DNA from: Larkinella sp049445795 | GTDB taxonomy: Bacteria; Bacteroidota; Bacteroidia; Cytophagales; Spirosomataceae | Reading direction: 5' to 3' | Assembly (NCBI RefSeq): GCF_049445795.1 | Contig: NZ_JBMSDT010000001.1 | Span: forward strand, 186,001 to 250,000 | DNA length: 64,000 nt | Part shown: one piece after another, positions 24,914-34,311 of the stretch | Numbering within the stretch: the stretch's first letter is position 1 | Layout of the letters: every line of letters starts with the position of its first letter | Position numbers and translations under genes: made by a program | The notes under the pieces: model-generated | What the model was told of the DNA's origin: nothing | The model's input: the letters and a program-made list of their open reading frames with translations, nothing else | The model's database searches: none

Positions 24914-24955
24914 TCCCCTCTACCCTTTCCCTACACCCTCTGCCCTCCCCCCTCA
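24914..24955. repeat. One-armed CCCTCTA-type heptad array
   Basis: Tandem 7-nt units CCCTCTA, CCCTTTC, CCTACAC, CCTCTGC, CCTCCCC, without a mirrored arm. The last unit contains the stop codon of the cupin gene on the minus strand. Confidence 0.75.
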
Positions 24956-25507
24956 GTCGAGATACTTTCGGTAAACCGGCCGGTAGCCGAACAGGTAGGC
25001 AACCGGACTGAGTAGCGAAAAAACGATTTGCTGCACCACCCGGCTCGGCCTGGCCAGTCGGAACACGCCGGAGAAGTGACGGGCCAGCAACACCGTCTGC
25101 AACAGGGGCGGCATCCCGTGCTCGTTCGTCTTGCCATCGTTCGCTAATCCGGTTGTGGTTTCAAAAAAATGCTCCGTATCCAGCGCGGGCCGAACCTGCC
25201 AGTTGACCACCGCCGGTCGGTCGGAGGCATTCCACATGGCATGAACCTCCTGCTGAGCAATGTGCAGTGTATCGCCTTTCTGTAATTTCAGGGGTTGCCC
25301 GCCGTTCAGCCGAACCGTCAGTTCGCCCGCCATGACCCGAAACTCTTCCGTCTGCTGGGGGTGGTAATGCGGAACCGGCTCGCGGCTGTGGGCGGCATAC
25401 GTCGATTCCATTTCGAGCAGCGCCCCGCCCGTGTCCTGGCTGGTTTGAATAAACCGGATGGTTTGCCCGGTTCGCTGGTTGTGGAGGGTTTTGTTTGAAT
25501 AAGCCAT
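24953..25507 (-). CDS. Cupin-domain protein
   Basis: 184 residues. The single cupin barrel (about 25-110) has the metal-ligand pattern PHYHPQQTEEFRVMAGE in motif 1 (two His and a Glu) and GDTLHIAQQEVHAMWN in motif 2 (His). The C-terminal 70 residues contain a hydrophobic stretch (QQIVFSLLSPVAYLFGY) that may touch the membrane. Function unknown. The stop codon lies in a heptad array. Confidence 0.88.
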   Translation of the reverse strand: MAYSNKTLHNQRTGQTIRFIQTSQDTGGALLEMESTYAAHSREPVPHYHPQQTEEFRVMAGELTVRLNGGQPLKLQKGDTLHIAQQEVHAMWNASDRPAVVNWQVRPALDTEHFFETTTGLANDGKTNEHGMPPLLQTVLLARHFSGVFRLARPSRVVQQIVFSLLSPVAYLFGYRPVYRKYLD

Positions 25508-25679
25508 TGTCTTTGTTGTTTACGGTTTTTGACCCGGAATGTCCTGTTTAAATTGCTTGATCCGAATCCGTTACCTAAAACTGAGAAGAAATGGCCTACA
25601 CTTCAACTATCTAGGCGGTGAAGTGCTACTATTACCGGTTGAACTGCCAATAAACCAGGAGAATAGCCCCCGCTGGCGG

Positions 25680-26606
25680 TTAGTTTGATGCACGTTGTAG
25701 TTTGAAAAAACCGGCTTTGACACTACTGGCGGGCCGAATGCCCCGAATCGCGTCGGCAACCTCGATGGGCCGGTCGGATTCCAAAATGCTGGCTCCATCT
25801 TCGAACACGCGCCGGTAAGCGGCAGCGCGTGCTTCGGGCGTTGTCAATTTATCGTAGGTCGGAGCCGCCGAAATCATGCACATGACCCCTTTGGCATGCA
25901 GCAACTCATACATTGTCTGGTTTTCCGGTTTTACGTCCGGACCGATGTACGCCATCACCTGTGCCCACGGAATCCCGGCTTTTTCGTACTCCGCAATCAC
26001 CTGCGGGGTTTTGATGTGGGCCGAAAACAGGCGGTTTGGGTTATCCTTGTAATAATAGGCTGCTTCGGCCGCCGAATGGACCGTCAGCATCACAAACGCG
26101 TCGGCCTGATGTTTCCGGAGCAGGGCCGCAATCATCGGAAAAGGCACATCTTTTTTATCCAGATTCAGGATGGTTTTCCCGCGCGCCCACTCGATGGCTT
26201 CCGCCAGCGTCGGAATCCGGTAGTCGGTTACCTGCCCCTCGGTATCTTTCAGGCGGAACTTCTGCAGTTCTTCCCAGGTATGCTCCGACACCCTGCCGGT
26301 TCCGGTGGTAGTTCGCTCCAGCGTGGCATCGTGCATCAGCACAATCACACTGTCTTTCGTCAGCCGTGGGTCGATCTCGAAAAAAGCCGGGGTGTATTTC
26401 AGGGTGTTCTCGAACGTGGCCAGCGAGTTTTCCGGAAAACCGCTTACCATGCCGCCCCGGTGGCCGCTGACGATCGGAATGTCCTTACCCGTCCAGCGAA
26501 AAAAACGGTGCAGATCCTGGGGCGTTTTCAGGTCAATGATGTGCAGGGGTTGCTGGGCCTGCGCGCAGCACAGACTGACAAGAAGCAGAAAAACCGGACG
26601 AAACAT
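25680..26606 (-). CDS. Exported glycerophosphodiester phosphodiesterase-family protein
   Basis: 308 residues with a signal peptide (MFRPVFLLLVSLCCAQAQ). GDPD TIM-barrel residues are visible: H49-R50 in SGHRGG, PENSLATFENTL with E59, FFEIDPR (E77, D79) and MHDATLERTT with H92, then LNLDKKDVPF. The catalytic pair and metal ligands are kept, so it should be an active periplasmic phosphodiesterase, releasing glycerol-3-phosphate or acting on a related diester. Single gene; neighbours give no further clue. Confidence 0.9.
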   Translation of the reverse strand: MFRPVFLLLVSLCCAQAQQPLHIIDLKTPQDLHRFFRWTGKDIPIVSGHRGGMVSGFPENSLATFENTLKYTPAFFEIDPRLTKDSVIVLMHDATLERTTTGTGRVSEHTWEELQKFRLKDTEGQVTDYRIPTLAEAIEWARGKTILNLDKKDVPFPMIAALLRKHQADAFVMLTVHSAAEAAYYYKDNPNRLFSAHIKTPQVIAEYEKAGIPWAQVMAYIGPDVKPENQTMYELLHAKGVMCMISAAPTYDKLTTPEARAAAYRRVFEDGASILESDRPIEVADAIRGIRPASSVKAGFFKLQRASN

Positions 26607-26815
26607 AGGCCGTGAGAATTGCAGATATAGCTGAAAACCGTACCAAAGTAAAGCACGAAGGTAAAAGTAGTACGTTCAGCAAAGCGGCCCTGCAAAATTT
26701 AATTTTTCAGAATATTTATCCGGCGGTATTGTTGATTGATATTTGCACAATTATTGATCTGTTCAACAAATAGCTGATTATCAGAGAACCTAACCATTGA
26801 TCCCAGCACCCTTTG

Positions 26816-29800
26816 ATGAAACGATTACTAGCTGTCTTTCTGGTCGCATTATTTACAGTACTGCATGTTGCCGAAGCCCAGCTTACCCGGGTTCAGTTTA
26901 AACACATTACAACTTCAGAGGGCCTATCGCAGAGTAACGTCACCTGCATATTACAAGATAAACGGGGCTTCATGTGGTTTGGGACTCAGGATGGGCTCAA
27001 CCGCTACGATGGATACACCTTTACAGTCTATCAGAATGAACTGCATCACCCCAACAGCCTTAGTGACAACTATGTTTTATCGCTGCATGAAGACCGAAAG
27101 GGACGAATCTGGGTCGGAACCGACGATGGCGGGCTATGCCTGTTCAATCCGCAAACCGGTAATTTTACAGTATACAAAAACAATCTGAACGACAGTACCA
27201 GCCTTAGCAATGACCGCGTAACCGCCATCGCTGAAGATGAACTGGGCAATCTCTGGGTTGGAACCGACGATGGACTTAATCTTTTTAATCCTTCCGGCCG
27301 TACGTTTATTCGTTACCGGTATGCATCCGGTACACTGAACACGTCCGATTATAATACCATCCGGGATGTGCTGGTGGATCGGAAAGGACAAGTTTGGGTA
27401 GCTACCTACGGCGGAGGACTGAGTAGACTGGACCCAAAAACGCAGACATTTCGTCACTTTGAAAAGCAGGCCGGGAATCCCCTCTCCCTGAGCCACAATT
27501 TGGTAAAGGATCTGCTTGAAGATTCTGGGGGACACCTTTGGATTGCCACAGAAGGGGGTGGCTTGAACCGGCTAAACCCGGACCAGCAGACCTTTACCCG
27601 TTTCCAGCACAACCCCGCCGTTTCGAACTCACTTTGCCATAACGATGTCAATACGCTGGAAGAAGATGGTCAGGGGAATTTATGGATCGGTACGGAGAAT
27701 GGCGGCATCAGCATTCTGGACAAATCCAGAACATCCTTCACCCATTATCCGTATCAGGAAACGAATCCGCGGGGACTTAACAATGGCTCCATCTATGCCA
27801 TTCGCCGGGATCGCAGTGGCAATATGTGGATTGGTACGTATACGGGTGGGATTAATTTCTTCGATCACCAGTCCGTCCGGTTTCAATTGTACAAGAAGAA
27901 CACGCAGGATGAGAATAGCCTGAGCAACAACAGTGTTACGGCGGTCCTCGAAGATCATCAGGGGAATCTGTGGATCGGAACCGATGGGGGCGGTCTGAAT
28001 GTGCTGATGAAAGCCACCAATCAGTACGTACGCTACCGCCATCGACCCAACGACCCCGGCAGTATTGGCAGCGATTTCATCATGTGCATCTACCAGGATC
28101 AAGATCAGGACATCTGGATCGGTACATACAAAGGAGGGCTTAGTCGGTGGACCGGCAAATCAGGCGGTTTTCAAAATTTCACGCAACGGAAGGATGAGCG
28201 GGGACTTAGCCACGAAACCGTTACCAGCGTGGTGGAGGGGAAAAAAGGCGAAATCTGGCTGGGTACAATGGGAGCCGGCATCAGTCGCTATTCTAAACTG
28301 AGCGGCCGGTTTACGCATTTCCATCCTGATCCCAGCCAGCCCAATAAGCTTCTTCAGGGGTATATCAGTGCCTTGTGTTACGACCACCAGGGAAATTTGT
28401 GGATTGGCACCGAAGGCGATGGATTAACCAAACTCACGACCCGAACCGGCGTTTTCACGGCGTATCGGCATGACCGAACGGTTCCTAACAGCCTGAGCCA
28501 CAATCTGGTGATCAGTCTTCACGAAGATAGCCAGCAGCAGCTATGGATTGGAACATACCGGGGTTTGAGCCGGTTTGAGCCCAAAACGCAATCGTTTATC
28601 ACCTACGACGAAAAACAGGGCTTGGCGAACAAAGTCATTCAGGGCATTGCCAGTGATCGTCACGGCAATCTCTGGATCAGTACCAATAAAGGGGTATCGA
28701 CCTTCAACCCACGAACGAAACGATTTCGAAATTATGACGCGGGCGATGGGTTGCAAAAAGGAGCTTTCAACCGGATGGCGGTTTTCAAAAACCGCCAGGG
28801 GAAACTGTACTTCGGCGGAAGCAATGGTTTGAATGGCTTTCATCCGGACAGCCTTCGAAATAATCCATTGCTTCCGCCGGTGTATCTGACGCAACTGCAT
28901 GTTTTTAACCGTCCCGTACTCCTGCGGTCCGACCAGATTACGCTCTCGCATGATCAATCGACGCTGACCCTGAAGTTTGCGGCTTTGAATTACTCACAAT
29001 CCGAAAAAAACCTGTATCAGTACAAGCTGGAAGGCTTTGACACGGAATGGAGTCTGGTGAGTCCGCAGCGGGTCGCTACCTACACCAACCTGGAACCGGG
29101 CATCTACACGTTCCGGGTCAGGGCTTCCAACAACGATGCGGTCTGGAACGAACAGGGCACAGCTTTCCGGATACGCATTCAGCCCCCCTTCTGGCGAACC
29201 TGGTGGTTTGAAACGCTCGCCGTGCTGGCCGTCCTGGGCAGCTTATACCTGATCCATCAGGTACGAATTCGCACCCTCAAACACCGGCAGGAGAAACTTG
29301 AACAGGCCGTGCAGGAACGAACGGCCGAGGTCATGTACCAAAAGGAGGAATTACAGGCGCAGTCGGAAGAGTTACATACCCAGGCCGAAGAATTACAGAC
29401 GCAGGCCGAACACCTGCAAAAACTTGTTGAAGAACTGGGCAAGCACCGGATGCGGGAACAGGCCGCCCGCGAAGAAGCCGAAGAAGCCAATAAAGCCAAA
29501 AGTGTGTTTCTGGCCACGATGAGCCATGAAATCAGGACGCCCATGAACGGGGTGCTGGGGATGACCTATTTGCTCCAGGAAACCGAACTTTCGCAGGAAC
29601 AACAGGAATATGTGGACACCATCTACCAGTGTGGCACCAATTTGCTGGGCGTCATCAACGACATCCTGGATTTCTCCAAGATCGAATCCGGCAGTCTGGA
29701 ACTGGAACTGAGTGAATTCAACCTTCTGGAGTGTGTCGAAAACGTCCTGGATCTGTTTGCCCAAAAAACCGCAGAAAACGGGTTGGACCTGCTGTATCAT

Positions 29801-31039
29801 GTTGAAAGCGGGGTGCCTGTCAACATCGTCGGCGATGCCTTACGGTTACGGCAAATTCTGATTAACCTGATTGGAAATGCCGTTAAGTTTACCCACAAGG
29901 GTGAAGTATTTGTCCGGGTGTATGTCCGGAGGCTCCTCAATGACCGGGAGGTGGAACTCGGTTTTGAGGTGCGCGATACGGGCATCGGTATTTCGGACGA
30001 AAAGCTTCAGCGGCTCTTCAAAGCGTTTTCACAGGGCGATTCATCCATGACGCGTCGGTACGGCGGTACCGGTTTGGGGCTCGCGATCAGTGAGCGATTG
30101 GCCAAACGGATGAAGGGTGACATCTGGGTGGAAAGCCAGGAAGGGAAGGGAACAACCTTCAACTTCACGATCCGCTGCGAATCAGGGACACCAGCCCAAC
30201 CCGATTTTCCACCCAGCCAATTCCTTGAAAATGCGGGAAAACGAGTGTTGGTCGTTGACGACAACCTGACCAACCTGGCGGTTTTGAAAGAACAACTTGA
30301 GCAGTGGCAGTTAGTGCCCGTAACGGCATCCTCCGGTTCTCAGGCACTGGCCCTCTTGTCAGCAAACTGGCCGATCCATCTGGTTATCACCGACATGCAG
30401 ATACCGGGAATGACCGGAACTGAGTTAGCCCGTCAACTCAAAACCTCGCACCCCAACCTACCCATTGTCCTGCTGACGTTAGTGGGAATGGATGCGCATA
30501 AAATCCATCCGGAACTCTTTTCAGGCAGTTTATCCAAACCGATCCACAGGCTCCCGTTTTATACGATGATTCAGCAGCAGCTTAAGCAGGCCGATCCGTC
30601 GCCCGTTTCGGTTTCGCACACCGGCAAGCAGCACTTATCCGAAGAGTTTGCCAAAGAATACCCTCTTTCGATTCTGGTTGCAGAAGATTATCCTGCCAAC
30701 CAGCGATTGATCCTGCATGTATTGCAGAAACTCGGCTACCAGCCGCAGCTTGCCCAGAACGGACTTGCAGTGCTGAGAATGATTTACGACCACCCGTTCG
30801 ATGTCATCTTGATGGATGTGCAGATGCCGGAGATGAACGGGCTGGAGGCCACCCGCATCATCCGACAGCAATCAGGCCCGCAGCCGGTTATTATTGCCAT
30901 GACGGCCAACGCCCTGAAAGAAGACCGGCTGGAATGTTTGCAGGCCGGTATGGATGATTACCTCTCAAAACCCCTTCATCTCAATCTGTTGAAAACCGCC
31001 TTACAACGGGCGATTGAACGGAAACACCAGCCAAGATAG
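26816..31039 (+). CDS. Hybrid two-component sensor with periplasmic propeller and two receiver domains
   Basis: 1407 residues. Signal peptide (1-20), then about 14 Reg_prop propeller repeats (GNLWIGTxxGGLNxxxP pattern) to about residue 690, a Y_Y_Y domain (about 710-780), one membrane helix (about 795-812), a coiled coil rich in EELQTQAE, HisKA with phospho-acceptor H904 (MSHEIRTPMNG), HATPase_c (GTGLGLAIS), and two receiver domains with phospho-acceptors D1193 (ITDMQIPG) and D1334 (ILMDVQMPE). Unlike classic HTCS proteins it ends in a receiver, with no AraC-type HTH, so it must pass phosphate to a separate protein. HTCS relatives sense oligosaccharides. The ATG at 26816 is preferred to TTG at 26813. 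Tail-to-tail with GH43, 6 nt apart. Confidence 0.95.
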   Translation: MKRLLAVFLVALFTVLHVAEAQLTRVQFKHITTSEGLSQSNVTCILQDKRGFMWFGTQDGLNRYDGYTFTVYQNELHHPNSLSDNYVLSLHEDRKGRIWVGTDDGGLCLFNPQTGNFTVYKNNLNDSTSLSNDRVTAIAEDELGNLWVGTDDGLNLFNPSGRTFIRYRYASGTLNTSDYNTIRDVLVDRKGQVWVATYGGGLSRLDPKTQTFRHFEKQAGNPLSLSHNLVKDLLEDSGGHLWIATEGGGLNRLNPDQQTFTRFQHNPAVSNSLCHNDVNTLEEDGQGNLWIGTENGGISILDKSRTSFTHYPYQETNPRGLNNGSIYAIRRDRSGNMWIGTYTGGINFFDHQSVRFQLYKKNTQDENSLSNNSVTAVLEDHQGNLWIGTDGGGLNVLMKATNQYVRYRHRPNDPGSIGSDFIMCIYQDQDQDIWIGTYKGGLSRWTGKSGGFQNFTQRKDERGLSHETVTSVVEGKKGEIWLGTMGAGISRYSKLSGRFTHFHPDPSQPNKLLQGYISALCYDHQGNLWIGTEGDGLTKLTTRTGVFTAYRHDRTVPNSLSHNLVISLHEDSQQQLWIGTYRGLSRFEPKTQSFITYDEKQGLANKVIQGIASDRHGNLWISTNKGVSTFNPRTKRFRNYDAGDGLQKGAFNRMAVFKNRQGKLYFGGSNGLNGFHPDSLRNNPLLPPVYLTQLHVFNRPVLLRSDQITLSHDQSTLTLKFAALNYSQSEKNLYQYKLEGFDTEWSLVSPQRVATYTNLEPGIYTFRVRASNNDAVWNEQGTAFRIRIQPPFWRTWWFETLAVLAVLGSLYLIHQVRIRTLKHRQEKLEQAVQERTAEVMYQKEELQAQSEELHTQAEELQTQAEHLQKLVEELGKHRMREQAAREEAEEANKAKSVFLATMSHEIRTPMNGVLGMTYLLQETELSQEQQEYVDTIYQCGTNLLGVINDILDFSKIESGSLELELSEFNLLECVENVLDLFAQKTAENGLDLLYHVESGVPVNIVGDALRLRQILINLIGNAVKFTHKGEVFVRVYVRRLLNDREVELGFEVRDTGIGISDEKLQRLFKAFSQGDSSMTRRYGGTGLGLAISERLAKRMKGDIWVESQEGKGTTFNFTIRCESGTPAQPDFPPSQFLENAGKRVLVVDDNLTNLAVLKEQLEQWQLVPVTASSGSQALALLSANWPIHLVITDMQIPGMTGTELARQLKTSHPNLPIVLLTLVGMDAHKIHPELFSGSLSKPIHRLPFYTMIQQQLKQADPSPVSVSHTGKQHLSEEFAKEYPLSILVAEDYPANQRLILHVLQKLGYQPQLAQNGLAVLRMIYDHPFDVILMDVQMPEMNGLEATRIIRQQSGPQPVIIAMTANALKEDRLECLQAGMDDYLSKPLHLNLLKTALQRAIERKHQPR

Positions 31040-31045
31040 CCAGCC

Positions 31046-32212
31046 TCAATCACGGTTACCGGTCGACTTTAGCCCGGATGGCAGTTTTTGTGGGGTAGTA
31101 GTCGGCCCCAAAATGGTGATCCGCCCGTTTTTTACCTGCATGCGGTCAATAAACACCACCCGTTCTTCGCCGGTTTTGGCCGTCCGGCCGTGGTAGACGC
31201 AGAACATCTCCTTCCCATCGGGTGAATAGGCAATGCTATTGTGGCCGGTGCCGGTCACCGACCCGCCCTTGTCGACATTTTGCTGCAACACCGGGTTGTT
31301 ATCCGCTTTTTTGAATGGCCCCAGGGGCGAGTTGGATGTGGCATACCCGATGGCGTAGTAGCGACCGCCAAAGTGGTTCGCCGAATACATGATGTAATAC
31401 GTGTTGTCTTTTTTAAACGTCACCGACCCCTCCGTCCATCGCCGGTTTACTTCGCGGGCCGTCACCGACCGGCTTTCCCATTCGGCCTGCTTGTCGTTGA
31501 GCCGGACGGGAGGGCGCAGGACCAAAACCGGCTGACCGATGACCCCGCTGAAATCCGGTTTTAACTCAACCCCGTACACCCAGCTTTCTTCAATTTCCTT
31601 ATACCAGCCTTTTTTGCGGGCCATATCGGCCACTTCGCTTTCCACCGGATGCTTATAACAGGCCCGGGAGTAGTACAAATAGGCTTTGCCGTTCGAATCA
31701 AAAAAGACATTGCCATCGATGATGGGGTAGCCCGGATCAAAGATGGGCTTGTTGGTCAGGTCAATAAAGGGGCCGGTCGGTTTGTCGGCAACGGCCACCC
31801 CAATGCGGAAGTTTTCCACTTCGCGGGTCGGGTTTTCCTTCCATTGTGCACTGTACACCAGGTAAAATTTACCCTTTACCTCATAGACTTCCGGTGCCCA
31901 GTAGGCTCCGCCCCAACTGGCTTTGGGGTCGCTCCAGCCATTTTTATTGTCGTGAAAATAAACCTGTCCTTCCGGCTTCCAGTTCACCAGATCCCTGGAG
32001 GAATACGTCACAAACCCTTTATCAGCACCTCCACCCGTACCATACAGGTAATAAGTTCCCTTCGTAAACAGAATATACGGGTCACCTAGTTGCACCGGCA
32101 AGGGGTTGGAAAACGTGCCAGTGCCGGGTGTTCGGGTTTGCGGTTTTTGTGCGATTGCAGGATATAAAAACAGGGAACAGAACAGGAAAATCAGAAATGC
32201 TATGCGTCTCAT
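31046..32212 (-). CDS. Secreted glycoside hydrolase family 43 enzyme
   Basis: 388 residues: signal peptide (1-21), then a five-bladed propeller of GH43. Catalytic triad candidates: D44 (GDPYI, base), D166 (IDGNVF, pKa modulator), E261 (TEGSVTF, acid). SWGGAYWAPEVYEVKGKFYLVYSA and GTGHNSIAYSPDGKEMFCVYHG are typical. GH43 enzymes are mostly arabinofuranosidases, xylosidases or arabinanases; the exact activity is not clear. It lies next to the hybrid sensor, which may respond to its products (inference). Confidence 0.93.
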   Translation of the reverse strand: MRRIAFLIFLFCSLFLYPAIAQKPQTRTPGTGTFSNPLPVQLGDPYILFTKGTYYLYGTGGGADKGFVTYSSRDLVNWKPEGQVYFHDNKNGWSDPKASWGGAYWAPEVYEVKGKFYLVYSAQWKENPTREVENFRIGVAVADKPTGPFIDLTNKPIFDPGYPIIDGNVFFDSNGKAYLYYSRACYKHPVESEVADMARKKGWYKEIEESWVYGVELKPDFSGVIGQPVLVLRPPVRLNDKQAEWESRSVTAREVNRRWTEGSVTFKKDNTYYIMYSANHFGGRYYAIGYATSNSPLGPFKKADNNPVLQQNVDKGGSVTGTGHNSIAYSPDGKEMFCVYHGRTAKTGEERVVFIDRMQVKNGRITILGPTTTPQKLPSGLKSTGNRD

Positions 32213-32454
32213 TACACCACCAATTAATTAAGTTAACTATAAAGATAAGTTTATTTTTCTTCCCGAAGAAGCCGGGTAGCTCATCGAACTGGTGCCCAAA
32301 ATAACTCTCCCGGCTTTCGCTTCACCCCCAACCTGCCAACGCTTCGCCCCCGCCCTGACGACGGTTGACCGCAAACGGCTTTCAGGAGGGCGGTTTTCAC
32401 CCCAATTTTGAATCAACAACCACACAAAACAAGCAACGCAAACCAATTTAGCTC
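32213..32454. other. Divergent intergenic region, no gene
   Basis: 242 nt between GH43 (minus) and a barrel protein (plus). The GH43 side has TATCTTTA (minus strand, about 30 nt from the start), a near match to the -7 consensus. No reading frame looks real. Confidence 0.45.
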
Positions 32455-33141
32455 ATGAAAACGACATTCCGCTTTCCGTTCGCTCTGGCTTTAGTACTCG
32501 GCTTTGTTGCCTTCGTTTCCGCCCAGGCCCAGGATCAACCAGCCCGACGGCAATTCCCTTACTCCAACCGCTTCACATTCGGGGGCGGGGTCAGCCAGCT
32601 ATTGCTGGGCGGTTTCAACGTCCAGGCCGAATACACGACCAACCGGATGGTATTCGATTATTCGCACGGATTCAATATTACCCTGGCCGGGCAGTCGGCT
32701 TCGCTGGTTGCGCAGGATCAGAAGCTGGCCGAAAAACTCACCTCCACACTCGGCATTGGCATCGGTTACCGCTTCACGCCGACCTTCGATGTTCGCTTTG
32801 AACCCAAACTCCACTACTACGAGGTGTATTACGACGGACAACCGCAGACAGCCGCTAACCGGATTACTTCCTACCGAACCGTCACGCTCGGTCTGGGCGC
32901 TTACTACCGCTACTACCCGTTCCGCAAGCAGACAAACGGCCTGGCCGGTATCCTGATCATGCCGAGTGTCCGGTACTGGCCGAATGTCTGGAGTTCGCTG
33001 GACGACAACAAGTTTACCTACCAAAACCGGGTCACTGACCGCACCGAAACCTACAAAGCGGCTTCGCAGGGTTTCCCCGGCACCAATGGTCTGCTGGCCA
33101 ACGTGACCATCGGCTACACCTTCGGGATGCGTAAAAAATGA
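32455..33141 (+). CDS. Outer membrane beta-barrel protein
   Basis: 228 residues with a signal peptide (MKTTFRFPFALALVLGFVAFVSAQAQ). The mature part shows alternating strands (FTFGGGVSQLLLGGFNVQAEYTT, FEPKLHYYEVYYDG, VTLGLGAYYRYYP) and ends with the strand ANVTIGYTFGMRKK, as for small outer-membrane barrels. No family assigned. 63 nt upstream of the LytS kinase gene, same direction. Confidence 0.8.
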   Translation: MKTTFRFPFALALVLGFVAFVSAQAQDQPARRQFPYSNRFTFGGGVSQLLLGGFNVQAEYTTNRMVFDYSHGFNITLAGQSASLVAQDQKLAEKLTSTLGIGIGYRFTPTFDVRFEPKLHYYEVYYDGQPQTAANRITSYRTVTLGLGAYYRYYPFRKQTNGLAGILIMPSVRYWPNVWSSLDDNKFTYQNRVTDRTETYKAASQGFPGTNGLLANVTIGYTFGMRKK

Positions 33142-33204
33142 AGTAATCTGAAAAAACCGTACCTTTCAGTACCTTACTTCTCAGGCTCTTCACGGTACAC
33201 GCTC

Positions 33205-34224
33205 ATGGAAACCGCCCCGTATACCCTCAATGATCGAACCATGCGTCTGGTTGGCATTCCCCTGTTCAGTATCCTGATTCCAACGCTGGTTCATTACGAG
33301 GATTTTCAGCAACTGAATCAAACCTACTTCATGTACCTGGCCATGTCGGTCTGTAACACGGTGGCGCTTTGGGAAGGCAACCGATTCATCATCGTCCGGA
33401 TGCGTCGCCGGTTTCCCAGCTACAGCCAGACCACGCAGCGTTTGCTGAGCGAAGCCGTCCTGGCGCTGGTCTACACGCTGGTCGTTACGTACATACTCGA
33501 TGAGATCCTGTGCAAAGCCATCTTTCACAACGACCAGATGCTGGTAGGGTTCAAAATCAGCCTGATTCCGACGCTACTGGTGTACCTGGTTTACGAAGCG
33601 GTGTATTTTTTCGAATCCTGGAAACTGAACGTCCGTAAAACCGAGTCGCTGGCCCGCGAGAGTGTACAATCGCAACTGGAAGTCCTTAAAAACCAGCTCG
33701 ATCCGCACTTCCTGTTCAACAGCCTCAACACGCTGGCGGCTCTGATCGACGACGAAAACCACGACGCCCAGCAGTACCTCGAACGGCTGTCGGATGTCTA
33801 CCGGTACGTGCTCGTCAGCCGCAGCAAAAACACCGTCCCGCTCGAAGAAGAAATCCGGTTTCTGGATGCCTACGTCTACCTGAATAAAATCCGGTTTCGG
33901 GAAAATTTGCAGGTCGAGAAACACCTCTCGCCCGAAGCCTACCGCCAGTTTGTAACGCCCCTGAGTCTGCAGATGCTGATCGAGAACGCCATCAAGCACA
34001 ACGTCGTTTCGAAAGAAAACCCGCTGAAAATTAAGATCCAGCAGGAAGGCGATCAGTATCTGGTCATCGAGAACAACATCCAGGAGAAGACGATTCTCGA
34101 AAAATCGACGCGGGTAGGCCTGCAAAACATCATCAACCGCTACAGCCTGCTCACCGACCGCCAGGTCGAAGTGATCCGAAGCGGAGGGTTGTTCACCGTC
34201 AAAATTCCACTCTTGTTCAATTAG
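33205..34224 (+). CDS. LytS/YehU-type sensor histidine kinase
   Basis: 339 residues. Four hydrophobic segments in 1-135, then a linker and a His_kinase domain with phospho-acceptor H168 in NQLDPHFLFNSLNTLAAL, followed by an HATPase region (LIENAIKHNVV, VGLQNIINRY). This family phosphorylates LytTR regulators, and one follows directly. The 87-nt gap between the two genes is entirely filled by an octad inverted repeat. Signal unknown. Confidence 0.93.
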   Translation: METAPYTLNDRTMRLVGIPLFSILIPTLVHYEDFQQLNQTYFMYLAMSVCNTVALWEGNRFIIVRMRRRFPSYSQTTQRLLSEAVLALVYTLVVTYILDEILCKAIFHNDQMLVGFKISLIPTLLVYLVYEAVYFFESWKLNVRKTESLARESVQSQLEVLKNQLDPHFLFNSLNTLAALIDDENHDAQQYLERLSDVYRYVLVSRSKNTVPLEEEIRFLDAYVYLNKIRFRENLQVEKHLSPEAYRQFVTPLSLQMLIENAIKHNVVSKENPLKIKIQQEGDQYLVIENNIQEKTILEKSTRVGLQNIINRYSLLTDRQVEVIRSGGLFTVKIPLLFN

Positions 34225-34311
34225 TGAATGAGTGATTGAGCGATTGAGTGAATAGATCGAAGATCATGCTTACTCCACCGCTCATTCACTCATTCACTCA
34301 TTCACTCAATA
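34225..34311. repeat. Octad-phased inverted repeat between kinase and regulator genes
   Basis: Left arm starts at the base after the kinase stop, with 8-nt units TGAATGAG, TGATTGAG, CGATTGAG. Right arm has CTCATTCA three times then CTCAATA, ending right before the ATG of the response regulator. Loop of about 25 nt. Confidence 0.92.
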
